A DNA stretch of 30,750 nt from an uncultured Clostridia bacterium (GCA_937916195.1 CALFTO010000122.1:1-30750), one strand, 5' to 3'. Positions 16,399 to 25,051 are shown, counted from the stretch's first letter. The notes: generated by a model not told the origin, from the sequence alone. Numbers and translations are program-made.

Positions 16399-17856
16399 TT
16401 ATTTGTGTGCGTTGCAGTTTGCACAATTGCCTGTGCAACCGCCGAATTGTGCTTTACCCTCGGGTGTGTCTCGATAATACTGTGTGTGAGTGTCCTTGTG
16501 CGGAAGAGTTGTCCAAAGTTCCTCTGCTACGGGTTTCCAGTTCTTTGCATATTCGTCACATTTACTGCAAAGCTCGTCGGCACTTTCTTGACGCTCAAGG
16601 TCAGAACTCTTTGCTCCCGTTTCTTTAATCATCTCACGAAGTCTTTCGGGATTTTCAAGCATTGGGCAAGGTCTTAAATGGTTATCATTAAATGGCTGAT
16701 TGTGATAATAAGCCATAAACAACGGATTTTGAAGTGCCTCTAAAAGAGTGTGTGTTCTGATGTTTGAGTCAGAGAAATGAATGAACACGCAGGGCTCAAT
16801 GTCGCCTGCAGAGTTAATGTGGAAGTAGTTTCTTCCGCCTGCAATACAACCGCCAACATATTCGCCGTCATTTTGGAAATCCATAATGAAGATGGGCTTG
16901 CCGGTTTTGCCGTTACGCATTTTCTTGTTCCACATATAGAGCTCTTTTCTCTGCTCTGGTGTGGGAATAAGGCTTACATCAGCACCGTGACCAACGGGCA
17001 TATAATTGAAGTTAAGCATATATTTTGCGCCTTTGCCGATAATCATATCAACAAATTCGTCACTTGTGACAACGGGCAAATTCTTGCTTGTGTAACAAAC
17101 TGACACACCGAAGATGCACTTGTTTTTGCGGAGCAAATCCATAGCCTTAATGGTTGTGGCATATGCACCCTCACCGCGTCGCCAGTCGTTAGATTCTTCA
17201 CTGCCCTCAATACTGAGAGCTAATGTGATATTACCACACTCGTTCATAGCTTTACAGAATTCTTCATCAACAAGTGTTGCATTTGTAAAGATTAAGAATA
17301 TGCAATCTTTATTGTTACGGCAAATTTCGAGCACTTCTTTTTTCTTAATAAGGGGCTCGCCACCTGTAAGCCAATAGAAATGACAACCTAATTCTTTGCC
17401 TTGGGTCACAATGCTCTGCATTTCTTCGAGGCTTAAATTCTGCTTGTGGCCGTATTCAGCCGCCCAACAGCCCTTGCAGTTTAAGTTGCAGGCACTTGTG
17501 GGGTCAAACAAAATGTTAAAGGGAATATTGCACTTGTATTTCTCGCGGTTTGCACGCACAGCCTTTGTGCCGTAATAACCCGCATCAATACCGAAAGAAA
17601 GAAGCATCTGCTTGATTACACTGTGGTCAATATCATTGATAATTCCAAGTGCAAACTGTGTCCACACATTGTCTTTATCTTTGGCAATCTCTTTTATTTT
17701 TTTGAAGTTTTCGGGTGGGAAGATTTTGCTGAAAATAGGCTCAATGCGATTTGCAAGCTTAATGATATTCGCCTGAGGGTCTTTGTCGATATACTTTAAA
17801 AGTCTATCAACAACTATGCTCATTCCCGCCTTTTGAATGTTGTAAACTAACTTCAT
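16399..17856 (-). CDS. Radical SAM protein with extra C-terminal cysteine motifs
   Basis: The 485-residue protein has an unusual helical N-terminal region of about 110 residues, then a radical SAM core with CNLNCKGC (Cys-123, 127, 130), WLTGGEPL and FTNATLVD. Further cysteines (GGCIAGG, IEPCVFIHF, RPCPML, ELCSKCDEY) suggest a SPASM-like auxiliary cluster region. The last 12 residues hold another CX3CX2C (Cys-474, 478, 481). The enzyme would cut S-adenosylmethionine to make a radical for an unknown modification. AGGTG precedes the ATG by eight bases and a strong promoter stands at 17905-17933. It is alone in its transcription unit, with no precursor peptide visible nearby, so its substrate cannot be proposed. 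Confidence 0.88.
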   Translation of the reverse strand: MKLVYNIQKAGMSIVVDRLLKYIDKDPQANIIKLANRIEPIFSKIFPPENFKKIKEIAKDKDNVWTQFALGIINDIDHSVIKQMLLSFGIDAGYYGTKAVRANREKYKCNIPFNILFDPTSACNLNCKGCWAAEYGHKQNLSLEEMQSIVTQGKELGCHFYWLTGGEPLIKKKEVLEICRNNKDCIFLIFTNATLVDEEFCKAMNECGNITLALSIEGSEESNDWRRGEGAYATTIKAMDLLRKNKCIFGVSVCYTSKNLPVVTSDEFVDMIIGKGAKYMLNFNYMPVGHGADVSLIPTPEQRKELYMWNKKMRNGKTGKPIFIMDFQNDGEYVGGCIAGGRNYFHINSAGDIEPCVFIHFSDSNIRTHTLLEALQNPLFMAYYHNQPFNDNHLRPCPMLENPERLREMIKETGAKSSDLERQESADELCSKCDEYAKNWKPVAEELWTTLPHKDTHTQYYRDTPEGKAQFGGCTGNCANCNAHK

Positions 17857-17904
17857 TTGATTACACCTGATTAGTAAAAATATTAAAAAACAAATATCTT
17901 ATTT

Positions 17905-17933
17905 ATTTTATTGTAAATTCATTTCAAAGTCAA
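17905..17933 (-). promoter_or_regulatory. Sigma-A promoter of the radical SAM gene
   Basis: On the minus strand TTGACT (17933-17928) and TAAAAT (17910-17905) are 17 bases apart, about 50 bases before the start codon. The rest of the gap up to 18057 is AT-rich and holds nothing else I can support. Confidence 0.75.
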
Positions 17934-18057
17934 TAAGTTTCTTGTGCCGTTAACAAAAATTTAACACGCTTATTGTTTATTTTGCTCACAAAAAGGGAAA
18001 AATAAACAGAAAATAATTGAAGTTTCTAAAATAGTGCTTTTAATTATAAGAAAAATG

Positions 18058-18066
18058 TGGTAAAAT
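18058..18066 (+). promoter_or_regulatory. Possible extended -10 promoter of the ymfF operon
   Basis: TGG followed by TAAAAT (18061-18066) forms an extended -10 box about 45 bases before the ymfF start. TATAAT at 18083-18088 is an alternative. Neither has a good -35 box. GGAGG follows at 18099-18103. Confidence 0.4.
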
Positions 18067-18109
18067 ATTTGTCTGTATTTAATATAATCTTTATTTTGGA
18101 GGATTTGTA

Positions 18110-19381
18110 ATGAACTATACCGAAATTGCAAAAGGCGTAAAGCTTTTGTGCATAAACAGCGATAAATTCAAAACAAACTGTATCAGAATTGATTTTTGTA
18201 TGCCTATAACAGAATACCTTGCGGCACAAAATGTGCTTTCATCATTTATGAGCCATACTTCAAAGAAATATAACACCGTAAAAGAGTTTAACTCAAAGGT
18301 TGAAGGTCTTTATGGCGCAGATTTCGATTCGGGAATTATGTGCGCGGGCGAAGATGTGAAAATGCGTTTTTCTATCGAAGTGCCCGATGACCGCTTTTCG
18401 CTTGACGGCGCATCAATTTCAGAAGAAGCAGTTGATTTTCTTGTTGAAATCATTTCTAATCCCAATGCAGAAAACGGCAGATTTGAAGAAGAAAACACAG
18501 CCCGCGAAATCCGTTTCACTCTTGAAAATCTTGATGCTGAAAAGAATGATAAGAGAAGTTACGCAATCTCTCGTCTTCGTCAGCTTATGTGTAAAGATGA
18601 GCCCTACGGAATTGACCGCGAAAAGCTTTATGAAGATGTAAAAGCACTTGACAGTAAAGCACTTTTTGAAGCTTATGAGAATATGCTGAGCACCGCAACA
18701 ATCGTTATTACTGCCTGCGGTAGTCTTGACGGCGAAATGCTTAAAAATAAAATTACAGAATTCGTAAATAAAATCCCAAATCGCGAGCCCGCTAAGATTC
18801 AGTCAATTTTCGTTGAAAAAGCAGACGAAATTCGCTATTTCAAAGAAACAATGGATATCACTCAGGCAAAGCTTGTTATGGGACTTCGTACAGGTATGAA
18901 GGACGCTGACGACAACTACTTTGCTTATCGTGTAATGACCGATATTTTCGGTGGCGGACCATATTCACGACTTTTTATGAATGTGCGTGAAAAAATGAGC
19001 CTTTGCTATTACTGTAACTCAAGAATTGTACGTGATAAGGGTATTATCTTTATTCAGAGCGGTATTGAATGTGAGAATTACGAAAAAGCAAAGAACGAGA
19101 TTTTAAATCAGCTTGATGTTATGAAAAAGGGCGAATTCACAGACGAGGAATTTGACTCATCAATTTCTGCTCTTTGCGATTCATTCAAGGGTGTTGAGGA
19201 TTCTCCCTCGGCTGTTTGCACATTCTACGGCTCACAGGCTCTTGACGATACTCTTGTCAGCGGTAAGGAATATGCAGAACTTATCTCACAGGTTACTCGC
19301 GAGCAGGTAACAGAATGTGCAAAGCGTGTTACTGTTGACACAATTTATCTTCTCACAGGGGAGGAAAACGGCAATGAATAA
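18110..19381 (+). CDS. ymfF: M16 family peptidase-like protein, YmfF type (no zinc site)
   Basis: This 423-residue protein has the two-domain insulinase/pitrilysin-like fold but lacks the HXXEH zinc motif at the N-terminal domain; the matching region reads FMSHTSKKYNTVKEF. It keeps the C-terminal-half features FGGGPYSRLFMNVREKMSLCYYC. It is therefore probably the non-catalytic partner of the HXXEH protein encoded next, as in other M16 pairs. GGAGG stands before its ATG. Its last 8 bases overlap the partner gene, which supports equal synthesis. YmfF/YmfH are named after the Bacillus subtilis pair; their substrate is not settled. Confidence 0.88.
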   Translation: MNYTEIAKGVKLLCINSDKFKTNCIRIDFCMPITEYLAAQNVLSSFMSHTSKKYNTVKEFNSKVEGLYGADFDSGIMCAGEDVKMRFSIEVPDDRFSLDGASISEEAVDFLVEIISNPNAENGRFEEENTAREIRFTLENLDAEKNDKRSYAISRLRQLMCKDEPYGIDREKLYEDVKALDSKALFEAYENMLSTATIVITACGSLDGEMLKNKITEFVNKIPNREPAKIQSIFVEKADEIRYFKETMDITQAKLVMGLRTGMKDADDNYFAYRVMTDIFGGGPYSRLFMNVREKMSLCYYCNSRIVRDKGIIFIQSGIECENYEKAKNEILNQLDVMKKGEFTDEEFDSSISALCDSFKGVEDSPSAVCTFYGSQALDDTLVSGKEYAELISQVTREQVTECAKRVTVDTIYLLTGEENGNE

Positions 19382-20651
19382 TATTAAAGAAATAAAAAAT
19401 GAATTACTCGGCGAGCGTTATTTTGAGATTGACCATAGCTCAGGACTTAAAATTTTTGTTTATCCAAAAGAAAACTACGCTTCAACCTATGCGATTTTCG
19501 GCACAAAATACGGCTCAATTGACACTTGCTTCAAATTAGAGGGCGAAAAGGAATTCACCGAAGTGCCCGAGGGTATTGCTCACTTTTTAGAGCATAAGCT
19601 TTTTGAAAGCGAAGAGCTTGACGCCTTTGCACGCTATGCAAAAACAGGCGCAAATGCAAATGCTTACACTTCATTTGATAAAACCTGCTATCTTTTTCAG
19701 TGCAGTGACAATTTAGAGGCTTCTCTTGAAATTCTTTTAGATTTCGTGCAAAATCCTTATTTTACCGAGAAAACCGTTCAGAAAGAGCAGGGAATTATCG
19801 GTCAGGAAATCAATATGTATCAGGATGAACCCGGCTGGCGCTCACATTTTGAGCTTCTTCGCGCGCTTTATCATAAGCATCCCGTAAGAATTGATATTGC
19901 GGGCACGGTTGAATCAATCAGTCACATTACTGCTGATTTGCTTTATGAGTGCTATGAAACATTCTATAACCCTGCAAATATGGCGCTTGCAGTTGCGGGT
20001 AATGTAACAGTCGAGCAGGTGCTCTCTCTTGCCGACAAAATGATTAAACCCAAAGAGTGCAAAAAGATTGAGCGTAAGTTTATGGTTGAGCCCGCAGAGG
20101 TTGTGGCTGATAAGGTTGAGCACAAGCTCAGCGTTGCAATGCCTATTTTTGCAATCGGCTTTAAAGAGGATATCAAAACTCCCGAAAGAACTCTCAAAGA
20201 GTCACTTGAAAGCACAATTCTTATGGATATTGTTGCGGGTAAAACATCACCTCTTTATGAGTCACTTCTCAATGAGGGACTTATAAACACAACCTTTGAC
20301 GCAGAATATTTTGAGGGCTACGGCTATTCAGCACACCTTTTCAACGGCGAAAGCAATGATTATGACACAGTTCGCGAAAAAATTACCGCAGAGCTTCGTC
20401 GAGTAATGGACGAGGGTGTTGACCGCGAGGCATTTGACCGTATTAAGAAAAAGCATTACGGTAACTTCATTATGAATTTCAACGATGTTGATTCACTTGC
20501 AAACGCACTCGTTGGCGAATATTTCAACGGTGACGGACTTTTCGACCAACTCAGCGTTCTTGAAAGCATTACGGCTGAAGATATTGACAACAGACTTCGC
20601 AGTGCAATCAATCTTGAGAATTCAGCAATGTCAGTAATTCTTCCTAACTAA
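19374..20651 (+). CDS. ymfH: M16 family zinc metallopeptidase, YmfH type
   Basis: The 425-residue protein carries the inverse zinc motif HFLEH (His-70, Glu-73, His-74), and the third ligand is likely Glu-145 in GQEINMYQDEPGW, 75 residues after His-70. It is the active member of the pair with YmfF and likely cleaves peptides inside a clam-shell chamber. The start at 19374 was chosen over an upstream in-frame codon at 19317 because GGGGAGG (19358-19364) lies nine bases ahead and the coding start MNNIKEIKNELLGERYFEI matches the family. It is followed after 13 bases by lgt. Confidence 0.92.
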   Translation: MNNIKEIKNELLGERYFEIDHSSGLKIFVYPKENYASTYAIFGTKYGSIDTCFKLEGEKEFTEVPEGIAHFLEHKLFESEELDAFARYAKTGANANAYTSFDKTCYLFQCSDNLEASLEILLDFVQNPYFTEKTVQKEQGIIGQEINMYQDEPGWRSHFELLRALYHKHPVRIDIAGTVESISHITADLLYECYETFYNPANMALAVAGNVTVEQVLSLADKMIKPKECKKIERKFMVEPAEVVADKVEHKLSVAMPIFAIGFKEDIKTPERTLKESLESTILMDIVAGKTSPLYESLLNEGLINTTFDAEYFEGYGYSAHLFNGESNDYDTVREKITAELRRVMDEGVDREAFDRIKKKHYGNFIMNFNDVDSLANALVGEYFNGDGLFDQLSVLESITAEDIDNRLRSAINLENSAMSVILPN

Positions 20652-20664
20652 AGAGGTTATTTTT

Positions 20665-21579
20665 ATGAAATGGTTAACAGGCTATACCGAGGTGCTCTTC
20701 CCCGGTCTTGGCTGGGAATTTGACGTGTATGACACACTTGTTGAAATTCCCTTTGGCGACAATGTGATTTCAATTAAATTTTACGGAGCAATTATCGCAT
20801 TTGGCTTTACTCTTGCGGTGCTTTTCGGCGGAAGAAAGGCTTATGTCTGGAAAATGAGCATCGACAAAATGCTCGATGTTCTCATTTGGGGTACAATCGG
20901 CGGAATTATCGGTGCACGTGCATATTATGTAATCTTTGAGTGGGATTATTTTAAAAACCATCTTGACGAAATAATACAGATTTGGAACGGTGGACTTGCC
21001 ATTTACGGCGGAATTATCGGCGCTCTCATTGCCGCATATTTCGTATGTAAAAAGGTGGATTTAAGCTTTTTAAAGCTCCTCGATTTAGCGGGTATGAGCT
21101 TGCTTATCGGTCAGGGAATTGGTCGTTGGGGCAACTACACAAACCAAGAGGCGTTCGGAACAAACACAACACTCCCTTGGGGTATGACAAGCGACAAGGT
21201 GGTGGCTTACATAAACAGCCATCAGGCAGAATTCGCGCAAAACGGCATTGAAATGAACCCCGATTTGCCCGTTCACCCCACATTCCTTTATGAGTCACTT
21301 TGGTGTCTTTTCGGATTTTTAATCCTCTTTATTGTGTGTCAGAAATTCCATAAGTTTGACGGTCAGTTATTCTTGGGCTACGGCATAATTTACGGAACTG
21401 AAAGAGCAATCGTTGAGGGGCTTCGTACAGACAGTCTTTATATCGGTGACACAAATCTTCGCGTTTCACAGGTGTTGTCACTTGCAATTGCGGTGGTTTG
21501 TATTGTAATTACGATTTATAAATTTGCAAAGCTTAGCAAAGAGAAAAAATTAACCGCGGAGGTGCCCGAAAATGTATAA
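20665..21579 (+). CDS. lgt: Prolipoprotein diacylglyceryl transferase
   Basis: Lgt moves diacylglycerol from phosphatidylglycerol to the lipobox cysteine of lipoprotein precursors at the membrane. The 304-residue protein has about seven hydrophobic helices and the family signature GQGIGRWGNYTNQEAFG (Arg-154, Asn-157), plus GGLAIYGG, HPTFLYES and the late GTERAIVEGLRTDSL block. The length is normal. AAGAGG precedes the ATG at a modest distance. Its end overlaps folD by 8 bases. At least one client, the family 5 binding lipoprotein at 12803, is encoded in this window. Confidence 0.97.
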   Translation: MKWLTGYTEVLFPGLGWEFDVYDTLVEIPFGDNVISIKFYGAIIAFGFTLAVLFGGRKAYVWKMSIDKMLDVLIWGTIGGIIGARAYYVIFEWDYFKNHLDEIIQIWNGGLAIYGGIIGALIAAYFVCKKVDLSFLKLLDLAGMSLLIGQGIGRWGNYTNQEAFGTNTTLPWGMTSDKVVAYINSHQAEFAQNGIEMNPDLPVHPTFLYESLWCLFGFLILFIVCQKFHKFDGQLFLGYGIIYGTERAIVEGLRTDSLYIGDTNLRVSQVLSLAIAVVCIVITIYKFAKLSKEKKLTAEVPENV

Positions 21580-22423
21580 AATAATCGACGGTAAAGAGGT
21601 TTCAGCGGCAGTCCGCGAAGAAATTAAGGCAGAGGTTGAAATCCTTAAAAATCAAGGCAAATCAACAGGCCTTGCAGTTGTAATTGTGGGCAATAACCCT
21701 GCATCACGTGTTTATGTAAACAATAAGAAAAAAGGCTGTGCCGAGGTGGGTATGGAGTCTTTTGAATACGCACTCCCCGAAGAAACCACAACTGACGAAC
21801 TCCTCGCATTAGTTGAAAAACTTAACAATGACGATGCGGTTGACGGAATTCTCTGTCAGTTGCCATTGCCAAAGCAGATTGACGAGAAAAAAGTTCTCAA
21901 CGCAATCGCACCTCATAAAGATGTTGACGCATTCCACCCTGTAAATACAGGTCATATTATGATTGGTGACCACTCATTTCTTCCTTGCACACCTGCAGGA
22001 ATTATGGAAATGCTTAAATACTATAACATTTCTGTTGAGGGTAAAGAGTGCGTTGTAATCGGCAGAAGCAATATTGTTGGCAAGCCTATGGCAATGTTGC
22101 TTTTAGGTCAGAATGGTACGGTTACAATCTGTCATTCAAGAACAATAGACCTTGCAGAAGTAACAAAACGTGCTGACATTCTTGTTGCAGCAGTTGGTAA
22201 GGCATATTTTGTAACACCTGATATGGTTAAAGACGGCGCAGTTGTAATTGACGTTGGTATGAACAGAAACGCAGAGGGTAAGCTTTGCGGTGACGTTGAT
22301 TTTGACGCAGTAAAAGACAAATGCTCATTCATAACTCCCGTCCCCGGCGGTGTAGGACCAATGACGATAACAATGTTACTTAAAAATACATTGACCGCAT
22401 CAAAAGAACATTTTAATAAATAG
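21572..22423 (+). CDS. folD: Bifunctional methylenetetrahydrofolate dehydrogenase/cyclohydrolase
   Basis: FolD interconverts 5,10-methylene-, 5,10-methenyl- and 10-formyl-tetrahydrofolate in the cytoplasm. The 283-residue protein has normal length. The catalytic YVNNKKK (Tyr-48, Lys-52) is present, with ILCQLPLPKQID, KDVDAFHPVNTG, PCTPAGIME, the nucleotide-binding VIGRSNIVGKPMAMLLL and the C-terminal TPVPGGVGPMT. GGAGGTG stands before the ATG, which overlaps the lgt stop. A REP-like palindrome separates it from copA. Confidence 0.97.
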   Translation: MYKIIDGKEVSAAVREEIKAEVEILKNQGKSTGLAVVIVGNNPASRVYVNNKKKGCAEVGMESFEYALPEETTTDELLALVEKLNNDDAVDGILCQLPLPKQIDEKKVLNAIAPHKDVDAFHPVNTGHIMIGDHSFLPCTPAGIMEMLKYYNISVEGKECVVIGRSNIVGKPMAMLLLGQNGTVTICHSRTIDLAEVTKRADILVAAVGKAYFVTPDMVKDGAVVIDVGMNRNAEGKLCGDVDFDAVKDKCSFITPVPGGVGPMTITMLLKNTLTASKEHFNK

Positions 22424-22430
22424 TGCAAAA

Positions 22431-22455
22431 TGTAGGGGCGATTCACGAATCACCC
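22431..22455 (+). repeat. REP-like palindrome, TAGGGG type, copy 1
   Basis: TGTAGGGG is followed by a short hairpin, GGGCGATTC/GAATCACCC with loop AC and one mismatch. It is almost the same as the copy at 27033-27058. It fills most of the 54-base gap between folD and copA. Confidence 0.8.
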
Positions 22456-22477
22456 TTTTATGAATGAAGGTGAGAGA

Positions 22478-24964
22478 ATGACACAATTTAATGTTACGGG
22501 AATGAGCTGTGCTGCTTGCGTTGCGCGTGTTGAAAAAGCAGTAAACGCGGTTGATGGCGTAAACTCTTGTTCCGTCAGCTTGCTCACCAACTCAATGGGT
22601 GTTGAGGGCTCGGCAGACCCGCAAAAAATTATTTCTGCTGTGACCGAAGCAGGTTACGGAGCAACTCTTAAAGACAGCAAAAAAGCACAGTTAAAGCCAA
22701 ACGATGAAGATGCCTTAAAAGATACCGAAACACCAAAATTAAAGAAAAGATTAATCGCATCATTGGGATTTTTAATAATCTTAATGTATATCTCAATGGG
22801 GCACGTTATGTGGGGCTGGCCCTTACCCGAAGTCCTCGCTTCAAATCCACTTGCAATTGGTATTTCGCAGTTGCTTTTGACCGCAATTGTAATGGTAATC
22901 AATCAAAAATTCTTTATAAACGGAGCCCGCGGATTACTCCACCGTTCACCTAATATGGACACTTTGGTAGCTCTCGGCTCGGGTGCGTCATTTGTTTATA
23001 GCGTTTATGCACTTTTCAAAATGACCGCTAATGTAGAAATGGCTCACCATTGGCTTCACGAGTTCTATTTTGAGTCAGCGGCAATGATTTTAACTCTTAT
23101 CACCGTCGGCAAAATGCTTGAAGCTCGTTCAAAAGGTAAAACTACAAATGCGCTTAAATCTTTGATGAAATTAGCACCAAAAACGGCTGTGATTATCAAA
23201 GACGGCATCGAAACCGAAGTGCCAATAGACCAAGTGCAGATTGGCGACATATTCGTTGTCCGTCCGGGTGAACAGATTTCAGTTGACGGCGAAATTATTG
23301 AGGGCTCAACGGCAGTTGACGAATCCGCCCTCACGGGTGAGAGTATTCCCGTTGATAAATCGGTTGGTGACAGAGTTTCTGCCGCAACGCTCAATCAGTC
23401 GGGCTATATCAAATGCAGAGCCTTGCGCGTAGGCGAGGACACAACTTTATCTCAAATCATTAAAATGGTAAGTGATGCCGCCGCCACAAAAGCACCTATT
23501 GCCAAAATTGCTGATAAGGTGTCGGGTGTTTTCGTTCCCGCAGTAATCACAATCGCGGTAATTACAATTATCATTTGGTTGCTTGTTGGTCAAAGCGTTG
23601 GCTATGCACTTGCTCGCGGAATTTCAGTTCTTGTAATTAGTTGCCCCTGTGCTTTGGGACTTGCAACTCCTGTTGCAATTATGGTCGGCAACGGCGTGGG
23701 CGCAAAAAACGGAATTCTTTTTAAAACCGCAGTTTCCCTTGAAGAAACAGGCAGAGTAAATACGGTTGTGCTCGACAAAACGGGTACAATCACCCAAGGT
23801 CAACCAAAGGTTACTGATATAGTTCCCGCCGAAAATATTACCGAAGAACAGCTTCTTAATTTTGCGTATTCTCTTGAAGTCAAGAGCGAGCACCCACTTG
23901 CAAAGGCAATTACTCAAAAGGGCGAAGAAATGAGCCTTGCACTCACAGATGTGCAGAATTTCAAGGCACTTTCGGGCAACGGAGTAACCGCAGAAATCAA
24001 TGAAAAAGTTTTGTATGGCGGAAGTCTTAAGTTTATCAGCGAAAAGCTTGAGGTTGACGAAAATACAATCAAAACTGCCGAAAAGCTTGCCGACGAGGGT
24101 AAAACTCCACTGCTTTTCAGCATAGAAAACAGACTTTTGGGCATAATTGCAGTAGCCGACGTTATAAAAGAAGATAGCCCGCAGGCAATCAAAGAATTGC
24201 AGAATATGGGAATTCGCGTGGTAATGCTTACGGGTGATAATGAAAAAACCGCCAACGCAATCGGCAAAACAGCAGGCGTTGACGAGGTTATTGCAGGCGT
24301 ATTGCCTGACGGTAAAGAAAAAGTTATCCGCCGTCTTAAAGACAAGGGCAAGGTTGCAATGGTGGGTGACGGCATAAACGATGCTCCCGCACTTACTCGT
24401 GCTGACATCGGCATCGCAATCGGCGCGGGTGCAGACATCGCAATTGACGCGGCAGATATTGTTCTTATGAAAAGCCGACTTTCTGACGTGCCTGCTGCAA
24501 TCAGACTTAGCCGTGCAACGCTTCGCAATATTCACGAAAATCTGTTCTGGGCATTTTTCTACAACGCAATCGGAATACCCCTTGCCGCAGGTGCATTTAT
24601 AAGCTTATTCGGGTGGGAACTCAACCCAATGTTCGGCGCGGCGGCAATGAGCCTTTCTTCGTTCTGTGTAGTATCAAACGCTTTGCGACTTAATTTCAAG
24701 GATATCCGCAATGCTGAAAAAGATAGAAAAATAAAGCTTAAAATAAAGGAGAAAAAACCAATGAAAATTACAATGAAAATTGAAGGTATGATGTGCCCTC
24801 ACTGTGAAGCACACGTTAAAAAGGCACTTGAAGGTGTGGCAGAAGTCAGAGAGGCAATCGTAAGCCATAAAGACGGCACAGCAATTGTTACTCTTGATGC
24901 CGACGCAGCACCTGTTACTCTCAAAAAAGCAGTTGAGGAGCAGGGTTACAAGGTGATTGAATAA
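22478..24964 (+). CDS. copA: Copper-exporting P1B-type ATPase with N- and C-terminal metal-binding domains
   Basis: The protein (828 residues from this start) pumps Cu(I) out of the cell. It has an N-terminal HMA domain with GMSCAAC (Cys-11, Cys-14), eight membrane helices, TGES, the ion-path CPC (Cys-389, Cys-391), phosphorylated Asp-433 in DKTGT, SEHPLAKAI, TGDNEKT and GDGINDAP. YN and MSLSS in the last two helices fit Cu(I) specificity. The start at 22478 follows AAGGTGAG; the upstream ATG at 22460 has no site. Unusually, a second HMA domain (residues 762-828, GMMCPHC) is joined at the C-terminus through a Lys-rich linker and carries its own Shine-Dalgarno sequence. No CopY-type operator is seen, so it probably shares the upstream transcript. 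Confidence 0.95.
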   Translation: MTQFNVTGMSCAACVARVEKAVNAVDGVNSCSVSLLTNSMGVEGSADPQKIISAVTEAGYGATLKDSKKAQLKPNDEDALKDTETPKLKKRLIASLGFLIILMYISMGHVMWGWPLPEVLASNPLAIGISQLLLTAIVMVINQKFFINGARGLLHRSPNMDTLVALGSGASFVYSVYALFKMTANVEMAHHWLHEFYFESAAMILTLITVGKMLEARSKGKTTNALKSLMKLAPKTAVIIKDGIETEVPIDQVQIGDIFVVRPGEQISVDGEIIEGSTAVDESALTGESIPVDKSVGDRVSAATLNQSGYIKCRALRVGEDTTLSQIIKMVSDAAATKAPIAKIADKVSGVFVPAVITIAVITIIIWLLVGQSVGYALARGISVLVISCPCALGLATPVAIMVGNGVGAKNGILFKTAVSLEETGRVNTVVLDKTGTITQGQPKVTDIVPAENITEEQLLNFAYSLEVKSEHPLAKAITQKGEEMSLALTDVQNFKALSGNGVTAEINEKVLYGGSLKFISEKLEVDENTIKTAEKLADEGKTPLLFSIENRLLGIIAVADVIKEDSPQAIKELQNMGIRVVMLTGDNEKTANAIGKTAGVDEVIAGVLPDGKEKVIRRLKDKGKVAMVGDGINDAPALTRADIGIAIGAGADIAIDAADIVLMKSRLSDVPAAIRLSRATLRNIHENLFWAFFYNAIGIPLAAGAFISLFGWELNPMFGAAAMSLSSFCVVSNALRLNFKDIRNAEKDRKIKLKIKEKKPMKITMKIEGMMCPHCEAHVKKALEGVAEVREAIVSHKDGTAIVTLDADAAPVTLKKAVEEQGYKVIE
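24745..24751 (+). promoter_or_regulatory. Internal Shine-Dalgarno site inside copA
   Basis: AAAGGAG lies nine bases before an in-frame ATG at 24761, exactly where the C-terminal HMA domain begins. The spacing and match equal those of the real gene starts in this window. Confidence 0.7.
24761..24964 (+). CDS. Possible separately translated CopZ-like copper chaperone (nested in copA)
   Basis: Translation from this ATG would give a 67-residue HMA-domain protein, MKITMKIEGMMCPHC onward, ending with QGYKVIE. That is the full size and shape of free copper chaperones (CopZ), with Cys-12 and Cys-15 as ligands. It is in frame with copA and shares its stop, so the domain is also the tail of the pump. 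Whether ribosomes really start here is inference from the AAAGGAG site. In Escherichia coli a short chaperone is also produced from copA, there by programmed frameshifting. Confidence 0.55.
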   Translation: MKITMKIEGMMCPHCEAHVKKALEGVAEVREAIVSHKDGTAIVTLDADAAPVTLKKAVEEQGYKVIE

Positions 24965-24972
24965 AACTTATA

Positions 24973-25001
24973 GGGGACGTCGACTCGGCGTCCCGTTTTT
25001 T
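24973..25001 (+). terminator. Rho-independent terminator after copA
   Basis: GGGACG (24974-24979) pairs with CGTCCC (24989-24994) around a nine-base loop, followed by G and seven T. It begins with TAGGGG and so resembles the REP-like palindromes at 22431, 27033 and 28799. Confidence 0.85.
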
Positions 25002-25018
25002 TCGCAACAAATTATTGC

Positions 25019-25047
25019 TTGACAAAAAATCTTTTTTGTGCAATTAT
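25019..25047 (+). promoter_or_regulatory. Probable promoter of the small membrane-protein cassette
   Basis: TTGACA (25019-25024) is a perfect -35 box. With 17-base spacing the -10 would be AATTAT (25042-25047), a 4/6 match. TATAAA at 25046 is a better box but too far away. Confidence 0.5.
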
Positions 25048-25051
25048 AAAA

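Noticed and set aside
17941..17980. Nested inverted repeats (GTTAA/TTAAC, AATAAG/CTTATT) upstream of the radical SAM promoter
   Set aside because: The arms are short and AT-rich, with mismatches between them, so chance is likely.
22460..22477. Upstream ATG as the start of copA
   Set aside because: No ribosome binding site precedes it; AAGGTGAG sits between it and the ATG at 22478, which gives a normal HMA N-terminus.
23624..24535. A 303-codon open frame on the minus strand inside copA
   Set aside because: It lies opposite a clear P-type ATPase with all its motifs, has no ribosome binding site, and its translation is Cys/Phe-rich without any recognisable domain; it is a mirror of copA codon usage.
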